From Epinephelus fuscoguttatus (Eukaryota; Chordata; Actinopteri; Perciformes; Serranidae): a DNA stretch of 64,000 nt. Below, piece after piece: positions 23,212 to 35,900 of this stretch. The notes beneath the pieces are model-generated. The model was not told the origin of the DNA. It searched no databases and was given only the letters and a program-made list of their open reading frames with translations. Position 1 is the first letter of the stretch. Each line of letters opens with the position of its first letter. The position numbers were made by a program, and so were the translations under genes. The stretch is taken from the NCBI RefSeq assembly GCF_011397635.1, contig NC_064753.1:25010322-25074321 (forward strand), in the 5' to 3' direction.

Positions 23212-26200
23212 CTTCTCGCACATGTACGTCATATCTCTCTGTCTCACCCTGTTTTTGATTTGGCCTGAGGCTGAACTGATGGGGCTCTTCCTGCAATAGT
23301 TGCATTTATGATGATCAAGCAGTGATAATGAAAATGTTCTAAATGTCATGACACACACACTCACAAACGCAACATTTTTAGGCAAAATATGTACTATAGA
23401 GGTGTTCCAATATATCATCATAGATGATAACCGTGATATTTAAAATGAAATATTCATATCATGTTGATAATGCACATGTGATTCAGTGTAAAATATCCAG
23501 CGCCTCTTGAATCATGTCCATTCTTTCCACTCTCCTTTAATCTCCCTCCCCCAGTGCCGTCTGGTTGTGCTTTTAACTATCCATTAAGTGTAACTGCTCT
23601 TTTTGTACGCTTACAGACTCTCTCTCTACCTCCCTACACTCGTATTTTGTGTGAAATTAATTTGCTAAAAAAGGGACAAAATGCACAAAAACCAGTGTTA
23701 AAGATGATTCTGACTAATATGATTATTTTAACTGATTTATTTTTATTTATTTTTTTAATTTTGTAAAGATATTGTGATAATATCAAAATGGTGAACTCTT
23801 TTGGCCGTGATAATCATGTAGTGAAATCTAATATTGTGCTAGTGCTTGTCACTTTAACAACCCTAATGTACACAAAGTCTGCATTTTACTTTTTCATTTG
23901 TGAACTCTGCATTTTACTTTTTCATTTGTACCTTTTGATTTTATCATTCATTTTGAACAAGATGTTTCCAACTGCCGCAGCTGACATCATTGTGTTTTTC
24001 TAGGTCTCTGTGCCGAGGAGATCCACATATGTGGGGAACCTGCTGCCATAGACTTCATCAGAGAGCTGATGTACACCACTGGGGAGGAGGTGGAGGTGAG
24101 GATGTGACGTGTAATGCAGCAGGAAGAGAAGCGTGTCACTGATGTTATTCAGTGCTTTTTAAAATCATTTTATTTGGGTCTCTGTCTCTTTCTCAAGGTC
24201 CACACCTACCAGCGTTTAACCCCATTTGCAATCTTGGATCACGCTGTGGAGTCACTGGACAAATTGAGACCAGGAGACTGCATCGTTTGCTTCAGTAAAA
24301 ATGACATCTATTCCATAAGCAGACAGATTGAGGCCAGAGGACTGGAATGTGCTGTGATTTATGGGAGTTTACCTCCAGGTGAGATTGTGAGAAGGGCGTA
24401 TAGATAGATGTATTAATGTGTGTAAGGCAAAGACACAATCTGTCAACTTGATCCTCAGTACTAACTAAAGACTGGCTGCAAAGATAAAGATAAAACCTCT
24501 ATAAATGTGTGTTTCCATCCACGAAGCGTCTGCACGTTTATTAAAGTAGGAGGTGGTCATGTTTGAATAAAGTCTTGGAAGTCAGGCAGATGCTACTGGG
24601 CTTCATCTGTGCTGCAGCTCAAACTCAACTTTTAACCATCCAATGTTTGAGCTCTTCGTGTGATAGACTTCTGTAAATAAGCTCCAGACTTCTGTGATCT
24701 GCAGGCACCAAGTTGTCACAGGCCAAGAAGTTCAATGACCCTGATGACCCCTGCAAGATACTGGTTGCTACCGATGCTATTGGCATGGGCCTTAACCTGT
24801 AAGTACCATCATGCACACTGTAATACCACGAAGAGCCCAAAAGAGGTCATAAGTAAAACACTTAGTCTGTTGTTTGCTGTTGCATGTTCGTCAGACACCA
24901 CCAGGGGCTGCTACAGTCAGAAACTTTTAAATCCTACACACATGGGCTTTAACAAGAATCTAATCTTGAAGTTGTAGCTACGTTGGCAGTTTCCACTAGC
25001 TCAGCTCATGTCTATCCATTTGTCTGCCCCCCTTTTCTCTCTCTAGGAGTATAAAGCGTATCATCTTCAACAGTCTGATGAAGCCGAATATTAATGAGAA
25101 AGGGGAGAAACACATGGAGACCATCAGCACATCACAAGCTCTGCAGATATCTGGCCGGGCAGGAAGGTCAGTCTCATTTTCACTCATATTATCCCTGTTC
25201 AGGAGGGTTGAAGGTGGGAGAGAGGATGCAATATTAACAAGCAAATTCAGTTTCTGTCAAGTACATTTTTTATACCTCTGTGCCAGTGATAGCTGTGGCC
25301 GTCCGTCTGTCCCATTCTTGTGACGAAGGTATCTCAGGAACGCACTGAGGGAATTTCCTCAAATTTGGCACTCCAGTCCACTGTCAGTCCACTCCGACAT
25401 AAGGATGAACTGGTTAGATTTTGGTGGTCAAAGGTCACTGTGACCTCACAATAACACTGTTCGCCATAACTCAAGAATTCATGCACTAAAAATGATAAAC
25501 TTTCACGCAAATGTCTAATAGAATAAAATGATGAAGTAGTGACATTTCATATCCAAAATCTAAAGGTCAACTCAACTGTGACATCATTATGCTCTGCAAA
25601 AACACTTTCTGGCCATTATTCAACACGCAAAAAAATTCACTTAGTGCCTTTTATTAAACTAGTGCAGTGCCCATAGTAAGCATGTATTTTGGTAAGGAGG
25701 CGTCAGTAGAAAGATGATAGGCTACATGTGTCTGCGATTGATATGGATACAGATTGAGGTGTATATGTTTAATCAGTTGTTGTTAATGAAGTTGTTGTAA
25801 TGTCTTGTGTTTGGCTTTTAGCAGCTGAACCCCATTTCACTAATGTGAAAGTACCACTACCAGTATCTTTTTGCTTTGTCATTGGGAAAAGAAAACAAAA
25901 AAAACAAATGGAACAACAGTCAACTGAGTGGTGAAGTGCAATGTAGTTTCTGCAACCAACACGAAGCTATCGTCAACACAGGTGAAGTTAGCGGACAGGT
26001 TAGGTTCGGATGACTGACGCTAAAAGCCTTAACGCAGGTTCCGTTGATTGAAGCTAATGCTATGCGAGTGAGGGCAATGCTAAGCAGGTTTCCGTAATGC
26101 GTTGGCCTGTGGTTAATGTGAGTTACCTGGCAATGCCGCGTATCCATGATCATGATCATTTGAGTGATCATGATCTCTGTCTTTATCCATCCCTGTCAAA

Positions 26201-29200
26201 CACACACAGCAAGTAGCTTTGTTATCAGTGCTGCTGTGTTTAGGGTTTCCATTGTCCGTTTTTTTTTTACCAGGACAAATCTGTTGAAGTCCGGACATAT
26301 TTAAAACTCTGCGGTCATGATGTCTGGTAAAATATTTCCCTCTGAGAATATGTAGCCGAGGCCTAACACCGTGACTTAACAGCAAGCAGGCGCCTCTCTG
26401 TCCACACAGAATCCATCCAATATGCACTTCTGTTATGTCATGTAAACAAACCACTGTACCTATCGGCTGTGCACCCTTGTAAACAAACTACCTAGGATAT
26501 CATCTGCTCTAAAGATCACACAAAACTGTAACCACTTAAAAAATACTTTTTAAACAGAAACCACAAGTTTCATATTATGATATTTACTGGAAATTACATA
26601 CAATATAGCCATTGCAGGCCAGGTTGGTGCAGGTTTTAGGAATCCCTGACCTGTGTATCAGTGCTGGACAGACATGGATGTAAACTTGACTTGTTGGCGG
26701 CAAGGCAGTAATTTTAGTTAAACCTGTCTCCTTTGTCACATCTCTCAGATTTTCCTCCAAGTTTAAAGAGGGAGAAGTCACCACCATGCACAGAGATGAT
26801 CTGCCTGTACTGAAGGAAATACTCAGCCAATCCATAGACCCCATAGAGGTAATCATTTACAGACAAGCTTGCAGTTGAACACACATGCGTAGGTAGTCTC
26901 TGAAAAACCAAGCTTCACTGTGTTTATCTCTCCTCCTCTATCTCAGACTGCAGGTCTCCATCCTACAGCAGAGCAGATAGAGATGTTTGCCTATCACCTA
27001 CCTGATGCTACACTGTCCAACCTTGTTGTGAGTATAGCCAGCTATCCATTCAAGTGTTTTTGTCCTCAGAATAGCCTGAATACTTTGAGGTGTCCATTTG
27101 CAGAATTAATTTTGGGAGGGACTTTTGGGACTGTTGCCCCCATTGTCGGGCTGTGTGAACCTCTTTAGACTAGTCCTGAAGTTGCATTATTGAGATCTAA
27201 GACTGCAGGGGAAGGTAAACTGAGGTAACTGCCATCTTTGTGTGGCCATTTTGACATGACGATTGCTTCAAGTGACACTGCACATTATCCCACAGAAGGA
27301 CCTGCTTAAAACAGGGCTGTCAATTAAGAGATGTGTATGATTTGTGAGAAGAAGTTAAATTCTGACTGTTACATCCACATGTCACAAAAGAAAGATGTTC
27401 AAGTCTAGGTGAATTCGCACTCTGACAAACTTTATGACTCCTCTCTCCTTCCATCCATTTCTCACAGGACATATTTGTCAGCCTCTCTCAGGTGGACGGT
27501 ATGTATTTCGTCTGCAACATTGACGACTTCAAGTTCCTGGCTGATATGATTCAGCATATTCCACTCAACCTGAGGTCGCGCTACGTCTTCTGCACCGCTC
27601 CCATCAACAAGAAGCAGCCTTTTGTTTGCACCTCCTTCCTAAAGGTAAGGATTACTAGGAGTTGACATGGGAAGAAGGTATGAGACGGCAGGAGGAAAAT
27701 GGAGGGAGACAAGGAAGGAAAGAAGTTTAAGGGGCAGCAACAACAGCGAGACACATAGTGAAAGACAAGACAAAACATTTGAGCTCATTTCTGCTGCGCT
27801 GAGATTTTTATTTATTTATTTATTTTTACTTTTTTCTGTTTGTCAGACAACATAAACTGATTCAGTGATTTAATTGTTGTAAAAAATAAATATGACAAGG
27901 TTCATAGGAGGATACTTTTTTTTTTTTTTTAGGTTATTTTTCTGGGCTTTTGCTTTTAATGGATAGGACAGTGGGTGAAATGGGGAGACAGAGAGAGAGC
28001 GGGGACTGACACGCAGCGAAGGGTCGCAGGCCGGACTCGAACCCGCGACCGCTGCAGCAAGGCAGTGCCTCTGTACATGGGGCGCCGGCACTATCCACTA
28101 TGTTATCGATGCCCCAGGAGGATACTTTGTACAGGATTGTACTTTTGCTCTGTCTCTTTATGGTTATATCACACTAATAAAACAAGACTAAATTACTGTC
28201 CTCAACATGTAACCTTTGAGATTCAAGGTGCGCACTGGAGCACACAGAGTTGAGGCAACAAATTAAGTGGAAATTCAGTGTAATGCCCAGTGGTTGGCAG
28301 AGGACCCCCAACACCCCCCGGTAACAGTTCAACCATTACAAATTACATCATAACACGTAACATTACAGAACAAACAGGACAGCACTAAAACACACAGAGA
28401 CAAGACAAACTCCTGACAATTCAATAATCAGATCATATGAAATACTTTGTTAGACCACAGGGACCCCAAACTGATACAGCTCAAGTCCTTCCATATGCTC
28501 ATCTGTTGAGCTTTACATACTGTCCTGTCCTTACAGCTTTGTTGCACTGATTTGAATCTTACTTCTCTTTCAGTTTGCCCGTCAGTTCAGCCGAGATGAA
28601 CCCCTGACATTTGACTGGGTCTGTCGCCATGTCAATTGGCCTCTGTCCGCACCCAAAAACATAAAAGATCTGGTGCACTTGGAAGCCGTTCACGATGTGT
28701 TGGATCTTTACCTCTGGTTAAGGTAACCTGTCATTTAAATGGGGTTATTATGGGCAGCTGTTGTTTCATGCAGTCATATATTTCTTGTGTCTAAAAATGT
28801 GGTGAATTTAATTTAAGTTTCATCATCATATTTCTAAACTCTATTTTATGTTACATTTTTGCCTGTCTCCACAGCTACCGCTTCATGGACATGTTTCCAG
28901 ACACGGCCTTGATTCGGGAAACCCAGCAGGAGCTCGATAACATCATACAACAGGGCGTCCAAAATATCACCCGTCTCATCAGAGCCACTGACCCAGCCAT
29001 CGCTGACTCGCTGCAGACGCCGAGCAGCAGGCACGGACAAACAGGTGGAATCAGTGGAAGTGTCAGTAGTAATTATACAATCAACAGCAGAGGTCCAAAA
29101 GGACAAAGACGCTCAGAAGAGACGATGGACAGGTCTCTGGCTAGTCGCCTCGTGAGAGACGGTATGTTGACTCCTGAATTGCTCCGGCAGCTGCAGAGGG

Positions 29201-29307
29201 AGTGGTCAAAAGATAAAAAGCAGGAAAGCACCAATCACAGCGCACGCAGTAGAGAAAAACAAACTGACAACAACAGCGACAGGAAAGGAAGAAGGAAGAA
29301 GAAATGA
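19215..29307 (+). CDS. supv3l1: Supv3L1, mitochondrial ATP-dependent RNA helicase (SUV3)
   Basis: Sixteen coding exons: 19215-19494, 19832-19909, 21202-21309, 21421-21535, 21932-22100, 22610-22721, 23061-23138, 24004-24095, 24198-24378, 24705-24798, 25047-25166, 26749-26848, 26947-27027, 27468-27644, 28574-28722, 28875-29307. All phases join, giving 2367 nt, 788 aa (human 786). The Arg-rich, acid-poor first ~35 residues look like a mitochondrial targeting sequence. Walker A is GPTNSGKT (210-217), motif II is DEIQ (294-297) and motif VI is QISGRAGR (469-476). The C-terminal domain block [20 protein letters not shown] is conserved, and the tail ends in a basic run (GRRKKK). SUV3 unwinds RNA with 3'-to-5' polarity and partners PNPase in mitochondrial RNA decay. 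The start at 19215 fits human length. Several introns carry TG or CA repeats close to splice sites. Confidence 0.97.
19709..19763 (+). repeat. (TG)n microsatellite in supv3l1 intron 1
   Basis: About 27 uninterrupted TG units end 68 bases before exon 2 (19832). Confidence 0.95.
21135..21196 (+). repeat. (TG)n microsatellite abutting supv3l1 exon 3
   Basis: About 31 TG units run to 21196, then CACAG, then exon 3 at 21202. The repeat occupies the place of the polypyrimidine tract and branch region of this 3' splice site. Confidence 0.95.
21638..21843. mobile_element. Short MITE related to the copy at 15967
   Basis: The ends AAAGGGACAGTTCACCCCCA and GGGATGAACTGTCCCTTCAA are inverted repeats. 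About 206 bp, no coding capacity, in supv3l1 intron 4. Confidence 0.65.
22308..22565 (+). mobile_element. tRNA-derived SINE-like repeat, B box lost
   Basis: It begins GTGACTCAGAGGTAGAGCAGG (A-box-like), followed by the words 'cgtccactaat', 'ccttgggcacgatactgaac', 'agcaggtggcacct' and 'gtaaaagctcttagagtggtc', and ends 'gtccatttaccatt'. These words in this order mark a very common fish repeat that I recall. The B-box segment is missing. Located in supv3l1 intron 5. Confidence 0.6.
23169..23211 (+). repeat. (CA)n microsatellite after supv3l1 exon 7
   Basis: About 21 CA units begin 30 bases downstream of the exon 7 donor (intron starts at 23139). Confidence 0.95.
25285..25615. repeat. Probable interspersed repeat in supv3l1 intron 11
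   Basis: Words such as 'cgtctgtcccattcttgtga', 'tctcaggaacgc', 'gattttggtggtcaaaggtc' and 'ataactcaagaattcat' match a repeat I remember as abundant in fish genomes. No ends or coding frame can be defined here, so the class is not assigned. Confidence 0.4.
27919..28115 (-). mobile_element. tRNA-derived SINE with perfect 13-bp target-site duplication
   Basis: Read on the minus strand it starts GGGGCATCGATAACATAGTG (A-box region), has a perfect B box GGTTCGAGTCC, and ends in an A-rich tail (T run on + at 27915-27930). AGGAGGATACTTT flanks it on both sides (27906-27918 and 28116-28128), the direct signature of target-primed insertion. Same family as 5220-5429. It lies in supv3l1 intron 14, antisense to the gene. 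Confidence 0.92.
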
Positions 29308-29464
29308 AGAAAACTCTCAGGTGTTGTAGTTGTAACATGGTCAGTGCTGTCCCCATAGAGGTCAAAAGCTGATACAAGCCCTGATTTGTTGTGGTTTGTT
29401 TCAGATGGATCACATTTTCCAGCCCTGGAGGGATCATAAAAAGCTTTTAGCTTGAGCTGTAATC

Positions 29465-29470
29465 ATTAAA
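29465..29470 (+). terminator. Candidate poly(A) signal for supv3l1
   Basis: ATTAAA, the commonest variant signal, lies about 160 bases after the TGA at 29305-29307. Confidence 0.35.
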
Positions 29471-29945
29471 ACACCAATATGTAGTTTGAACAGGTCTGGA
29501 CTAAGATTTCCGCCAAAGCACTGGGTCATTAGATCATGTGATTTACTTGTTTTTACTGTGAAAAGCTCATTATTCTTTTATTCTTAACAGAATCACCTTG
29601 GAAAAGGATCTAAAACTGTCAATTAGCCAAACGGCAAACTTTATTGACCTCACTCGAATTTGGCTTTCAAGAAATTGTCCTTGGAAATGTCAGGTCCTGC
29701 CTGAACTTCTCACCCACAGTTCTTGCTTGCAAACTGAGAAGCAGCATGGTTTACCGCAGTGTTTCAGTGGAGAGTCACTGTGTGTTGCAAATGCTGAAAG
29801 AAACATTTAAACATTGTGTATGTGTGTTATGCAGGTCTGGAATCAGTTTTATTTTGCTTTATTTTCTTCAATGTAAACCCTCAGAACAGTATAAGTATAC
29901 ATCCAACCCAGTTGTGCAGTTACTGTCAGTTAAAGTAATCTCACA

Positions 29946-30279
29946 TTGAAGGTCCAATGTGTAGGATTTAGGGGAATATACTGGCAGAAATGCAATATAA
30001 TATTCATAACTATGTTCTCATTAGTTTATGGTCACCTGAAAATATGAATCATTGTGTTTTCACCTCGCCGTTTGTATCCACATATGGTGCGGGTCCTCCT
30101 CCACAGAGGCCGCCGTGTTCCACAGTAGCTCGGACAAATCATACACTGGCTCTAGATTGGGCCAGTCATGTCCTTACATCAGCCACCATAGTTCTCCTAC
30201 AAGCTTGACTCAGGGGAGAAGTGTCTACTCTGTAGCCTCACCACTAGATGCCACTAGATTGTACACACTGGACCTTTAA
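29946..30279 (+). mobile_element. TTAA-type MITE, copy 2
   Basis: It runs from TTGAAGGTCCAATGTGTAGG to ACACACTGGACCTTTAA and is 334 bp. It contains 'cactggctctagattgggcc', 'gttctcctacaagcttgac' and 'cctcaccactagatgccact', shared with copy 1. The 5' TTAA is mutated to TTGA. It is the best full-length, uninterrupted copy in the window. Confidence 0.8.
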
Positions 30280-30951
30280 TTGCAGTTCCTGTAAACACTT
30301 GGAATAGAGTAAACTGAGTGCAGCCCTGTTAGTGTCTATATACAGATGAGATTTTTCTTGTTCCTTTGTATATTGAAGGTGAAAACATTAGTCAATTAAA
30401 ATCCACTATATTTTAACAAGTCTTGATTTCATGTTTAAATTGTGTGATGCATCTCACACCAGGGAGAAACAAAATAACACAAGCACATGATTAAAACTAA
30501 CTCTGAATAATAAGTTAACTCAGTCAAGACTTCCACATGTGAATTTTCAGTGGGTCAAAAGGCAACAAAGAGCTCCAATGAGAAACTCTCAAACAGAAGC
30601 AAATTGCATGTGTATTCATTTAAAAACAGGAAAGATGACTTCATGTACTATGGGAAACAACCTCAAGCCATGACTTCTTTTCTTATACCAAAAAGACAAC
30701 CCACATTAGTGGCATTAACAAACATGGATGTGGCAGACATACCTGCCTGTAAATTACAGTTACCTTTAATCCCTTAACATAATGCTTTTGTTTTCCTTTA
30801 AGTAGCCCTGAGGTTGTTAAAATCATCTTATTCAGCAGTATCATAAATATTCTTTTCAGCTTATTCCAGTTTTTCAGAGAAAATACTTGATGTTAAAATG
30901 TTGGCACCATTCCATCAAATAGAGCATAGCGTTAATTCCGGCAGGACACTA

Positions 30952-31727
30952 TGGGTCCGTCCCAAGTCTCTTAAATTACTGCTAGTTATCTTACATAGCC
31001 AACTTTGCTAGCTGTTTAGCTCTCCCGCCTAGGAAAAAATGCGAGGAGCTAGCGCTAAGAGCGATGAGCGAGCATTGTCGGTTTAAGAGACATGAGACGT
31101 CCTTTCCACTGAAGCGTCACATGAAGCGATGTCCATTCCTGATGACAGCAGCACCGCTGGATCTGCTGCATAATGGAGCCAGCATTTGGCGTTACTATGG
31201 GTACATTCCAAGTCTCATTATATTTGCTGACCAAAACAGTAGCCCCCACCCCCCGCCGTCATGACTCTGGTCACACACTTTTGCATGTAGCAGCCGCACA
31301 TCACCGACAGTCTGATAAACAACGCAACGGGTTGTGACTAAGAAACCTAATTGCAGCATAACAATCTTGCATGAAATATCATTACTCTTTCAAGTAGGTA
31401 CGTGAATTACAGCGATTCATTGCAAAGAATGCATGTAACGGGTACTTACTCTTGTACTGTTTCTCTGCCATCTCGTTCAAATGTGCCAGATGTAGAGGGC
31501 AGGTATTTATACGTCATGGCGTTCAGCTGAAAAACTCTTCCGGATAGGAAGCTCTTGACACATCCTAGCTCGTAGCTGCTTAAAGCTTGCTGCTAGCTCC
31601 TAGCGCTAGCTCCTCGCTGCACAAATAAGAGACTTGGGATGGCCTAGAAGATGGCGGACCTCGACTTCCGGTTCAAGCGAGGAGCTAGCAGTAGCGCTAT
31701 AAAAATAAGAGACTTGGGATGGACCCA
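30952..31727. mobile_element. Palindrome-rich non-autonomous DNA element
   Basis: The ends TGGGTCCGTCCCAAGTCTCT and AGAGACTTGGGATGGACCCA are inverted repeats with one mismatch. A second copy of the right end (AATAAGAGACTTGGGATGG) sits about 80 bases inside, near 31625. Inner segments 'gaggagctagcgcta' and 'tagcgctagctcctc' are also complementary. No transposase frame, about 776 bp. Superfamily not assigned: no clear target duplication. Confidence 0.7.
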
Positions 31728-32980
31728 ATGTCAAGCTCAGCTCACATCCCAGCTACATCAGCTGATCTCAAACAGCCAATCAACTGATGGAGCAGCTGAT
31801 TGATGGAAGACCGTCAGCTGATAGATCACATGATTCCTTTCTATGCAACTAGTTGGCAAAATCTCATTCAGGGTGTCCTATTTAAACTGCTCTGGCCTGC
31901 CTACTGTGGCTGCTTCCTCTGCAAGTCACTTTGCAACCCACCTCCACCCCAGCTCCTTCTCATGCTGTGTCTGACTTATCAATGTCATTTCTGTTTGTCA
32001 TTGATGCTGCTCTGTTCTGTTCCGGGGGGTCTTTGCTGCTGCTCTCCTTGCCTCAGGCTTTCCATGTAGGCGCATAGAAGGGCAAGGAGGTTTACTTTCT
32101 CTGCCTCAGGCTTTCCAACTAGGCGTGTGGAAGAGGCTTTCTATGTAGGCCTGAGAAAAAGCAGAGGCCCCAAAACAGAGCCATACTGCCAAATGTAATA
32201 CTGCAAATGGAAATTAAATTTTCTTTGACTAAAGTGGTCCTGACTGAAATAGAAATATTCTAGATATCCCATGCACTATTTTATACACGTTTCCATAGAA
32301 TTCAGCCCTATATATTTTGCATCTTTGGAAACCTTGGGTTCTCCACTAGAAAATAAAATAATGTTCTTTGGGTACGTATAACATTTGGTTTGTACTGACT
32401 CATAATCGGGCTGTTGCATGTGAGGCAGATATCTCAGTCTTTCAATTGTTTGTCTGCCTACAAGACATTTCTAAAATATAGTTTTTGGTGTTAGATAGCA
32501 TACATTCTATTAATAGATTATACTCACTCTCAAAAAATTGGGGCAAGTTGAGAAATGTACACTGCAAAAGTATTTTTAAAAATGTCACTTCTCCATTTCC
32601 ATGACCTTTGCTGAGTAACTCATCACTCATTTTTGATTATCCTACGTTTCTGCCGAATTTCAGTAAAGGTCAGGTGCAGTTCACCAGAGACGCTAAGTGA
32701 AACTAAATATTCAGAGAGGGTTGGGCAGTAAGAGAAAAAATAGGAGGAAATGATGGGAGAAAGGGGTTGGGCTTGTTGTTAATCATTGAGTCAGAGTAGT
32801 GTTTGGTCTCTGCGTAGTGGACTCAGTCAGTGAAACCAAAACAAGACAGGAGTACAGGAGGGAAGAAACAGACTTAATGTATTTTAATATGTGCACACAC
32901 TGAATGTTTTCAACAACATTTCACTGGAGTGTGTGCAGTTGTATCGTTCGTGCACTGGCAGAGAAACATTATACATCAAG
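31728..32980. other. Spacer upstream of hkdc1
   Basis: No exon was recognised. The phrase 'gcctcaggctttcca' followed by 'taggcg' recurs at about 32050 and 32104, suggesting a decayed tandem or interspersed repeat. The hkdc1 promoter and 5' UTR must lie in the right part, but no TATA box could be assigned with confidence. Confidence 0.35.
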
Positions 32981-35900
32981 ATGCTTGCTGTTCACCTTGT
33001 TTCCTTCTTCTTCTCCAAACTCCAGGAGGACCCCACAAAGAAGGTAAGAGCCACTACACAGTTTTACGTTCTAATCACAGCTTAAACTTTAGTTCCTATA
33101 AAGAGGCCACATTGAATATGTGCTCTGCTACAGATGAGGTATGATGAGATTTACAAAGATATCTGTAATATATTCATCTAAACAGCTGCTGACCTCTATA
33201 TATCACTCACTGGCTTACATTTACCTTTAAATCCAACAAGTGTATTAATTGCCTTCCTTTATCTAACATATTTATTGTAAAATATTGTATGTGCTAATCA
33301 TGGCAAGTCCACCTCAAAATTATCAGACAGTAATTTTGTTTTTAAAGAAATAAAATGTATATTCCTTGCTAATTGCTCTCATGTAGTGCTGAATTATTCG
33401 CTGTGAGAAATTCTGTCAGGATTAATCAATGATTAAAGGATTGAATATATACATATATTTGTATCCACTGACTTGCTGGGGTTTTGCAGATGTGCCCACA
33501 ACTATCTACTAAATCTAAAAGATAAGGCAGTAGCCTGTGCTGTAATAAGATTATCAAGGTACTGTGATGATTAGTTACTGTGTCACCATTGGTCTCTCCT
33601 GAGCAATGATTAACATCTTCCCCTGGCTGTATCACTACTACTCTTTTAGTGCAGATGGGTGTGACACACTGTCCCAGGGACAAAGTATTGACGCTGTCAT
33701 AAGAAACACTGCTCACATTCACACTCCGACACAAATACAATACGACATGCAACCAGGTGCACAGCCAGAGTGACCTTGTCCTTAAACATGACCCCACAGT
33801 GATACAGTATACGGGGAGGGACTGAGCTTAGAAAGGCTTTTTGATTCATGCTTTTTTTGTCATTCCTTTCATTTTTTTTTTTTTTTGTATGACACACCCT
33901 TTATTTCCCAGCCACTTGAGGCAAAGAAGTCCATAGTCTCTGTCTCCTTCATTTAAGCAACACTCCCTGGATTAAGTTTCACCACAAAATGACCTTTGAG
34001 CTTTTAGTTGTGCTGAATCTGGCATGCAGCAATAAATCTTATGGCATTTCAAATGTTTGCCTCATGTAAACCATCAAGATGGAAGAAACCTGTATTTTTT
34101 AGAATAACAGATAAATCTTTCTGTTAGGACCACATTGTCACAACTATGAATACAGACCCCAAATCTGAGGGTTGATTAAACAAGATAAAGTGAATCTGAC
34201 CTTGTGACACATTTGTTCTGCCGCCCCTATTTGTTTATGACTTTATTGTCAAGATAGAAAACAGAGATTAAATTAGTACGCATCATTTCCCTTTGTGTCT
34301 GTTTGCTGACTCTGTTTCTCTAATTTTTTTAGGTGGACAGGTTTCTGCACGCCATGCGCCTCCATGACGACCAGTTAAGTGACATCTCGGCTCGTTTCCA
34401 GGCTGAAATGAAGAAGGGGCTTTCAGCAGAAAGCAACGCTGCAGCAGCAGTGAAGATGCTGCCAACACATGTCCGCTCCACTCCGGACGGATCAGGTAAC
34501 TCGCAGTAACGGTTTTCACACTGTAGGTCAATGTATTCTGAAGAAACATGTGATACAGGTCATATATTTTTGCCTGTCTTTACCACTCCTGCAGAGAAAG
34601 GACAGTTTCTGGTGTTGGATCTCGGAGGTTCCAGGTTTAAGGTGCTCCAGGTTAAAGTGAGAGAGGGCATGGGGATCAGGAGAGGAGGAGTGGAGATGGA
34701 GGAGAAGACCTACCCGATACCTAAGGAGCTACTGAATGGGAAAGGAACAGAGGTACGGAGGAGAGGAGGAGATGTGGGAAACATGGACAACGAAAAGCAG
34801 AGGAACAAGGGGAGGGTGTAGTAAAGGGAAGGCATGTGGAAGAGATTTGGATAAGGATGGGAGCAGCAGTTGGGACACATTATCAGCCTTTTCCACCTTC
34901 TTCTTGACTGTCCTCCTGTCTTCTCTCCCGTTCTGTCTGCAGCTATTTGACCACGTGTCAGAGTCTTTGAAGGACTTCATGCATGAGAAGAACATCAGTT
35001 TGGAGAAGAAACATCCTCTGGCCTTAACTTTCTCCTTCCCCTGTGAACAGTCCGCCTTAAACCAGGTAATGACACCCTACATCCTTCCATTTGGTTTTCA
35101 TCACCTGCACCTGCAGTACAGTATGTTACTGTTGTCCTTTCATTTATTTCTTTCTCTGCAGGGATTATTGCTAGACTGGAGTAAAAACTATCAGGCTCGA
35201 GGCCTTCAGGGTAAAGATGTGGTCCAGGCCCTCAGAGGGGCTATTGAGAGAACTGGGGTAGGACATAAGCAGCTACTACTTACCTGTATATGACCCACAA
35301 ACTATTTTTCATTTATCAGAAAGGCCAGTAAAGGCACTGAGACAATCATACCCACTTAACATCAGTTAGAGTTGACTGCACTTCTTAAGAAACACTTAAT
35401 CCAGTATAAAACTGTACTGTAGTTGATGTTAATTATCCACTCTGTAACTCACTCTGCAGGGTATGGATGTAGAGGTGTTAGCCATGGTAAATGACACTGT
35501 AGCAACCATGATGACCTGCGGCTTTGATGACCAGTACTGTGAAGTCGGACTCATCGTTGGTGAGTACTAGTGTTGTCATAATACTGGAATTTGTAATTTC
35601 ATTTAAAATCTCTTGCCTAATCCAAATCAACCCAACCAACAAAGGTAACGAGTACTAGCCAATCAGAAGAAGAGTTGGGTGGGTCATGTCTTCACTATCC
35701 AAGGAAACGCAACTTTGCAGCCAGTAAAGAGGAGTGAGGAGTCAGCAGTTAATGATGTAATAAAACAGGTTTTTCAGCAACTGTGAATCACTGCAACCCA
35801 ACAGGGCTCATAATGAGCATATAGTCATAAATGTGCACACACAATATTAGGCTGATGGGTTCTGAATGCACCACTCACACCGTCTTTCTCCATTTCTCAA

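Noticed and set aside
26113-26454. 113-codon minus-strand frame with [11 protein letters not shown]
   Set aside because: It derives from 'gatcatgatcat' simple sequence inside supv3l1 intron 11. No other coding evidence.
27919-28115. tRNA gene on the minus strand (A and B boxes present)
   Set aside because: Only the promoter boxes match. There is no cloverleaf or anticodon arm, and the unit has a poly-A tail and target duplication, so it is a SINE.
34736-35293. 185-codon + strand frame in hkdc1
   Set aside because: It runs mostly in another frame across exons and introns. The hexokinase frame and its splice sites explain the region.
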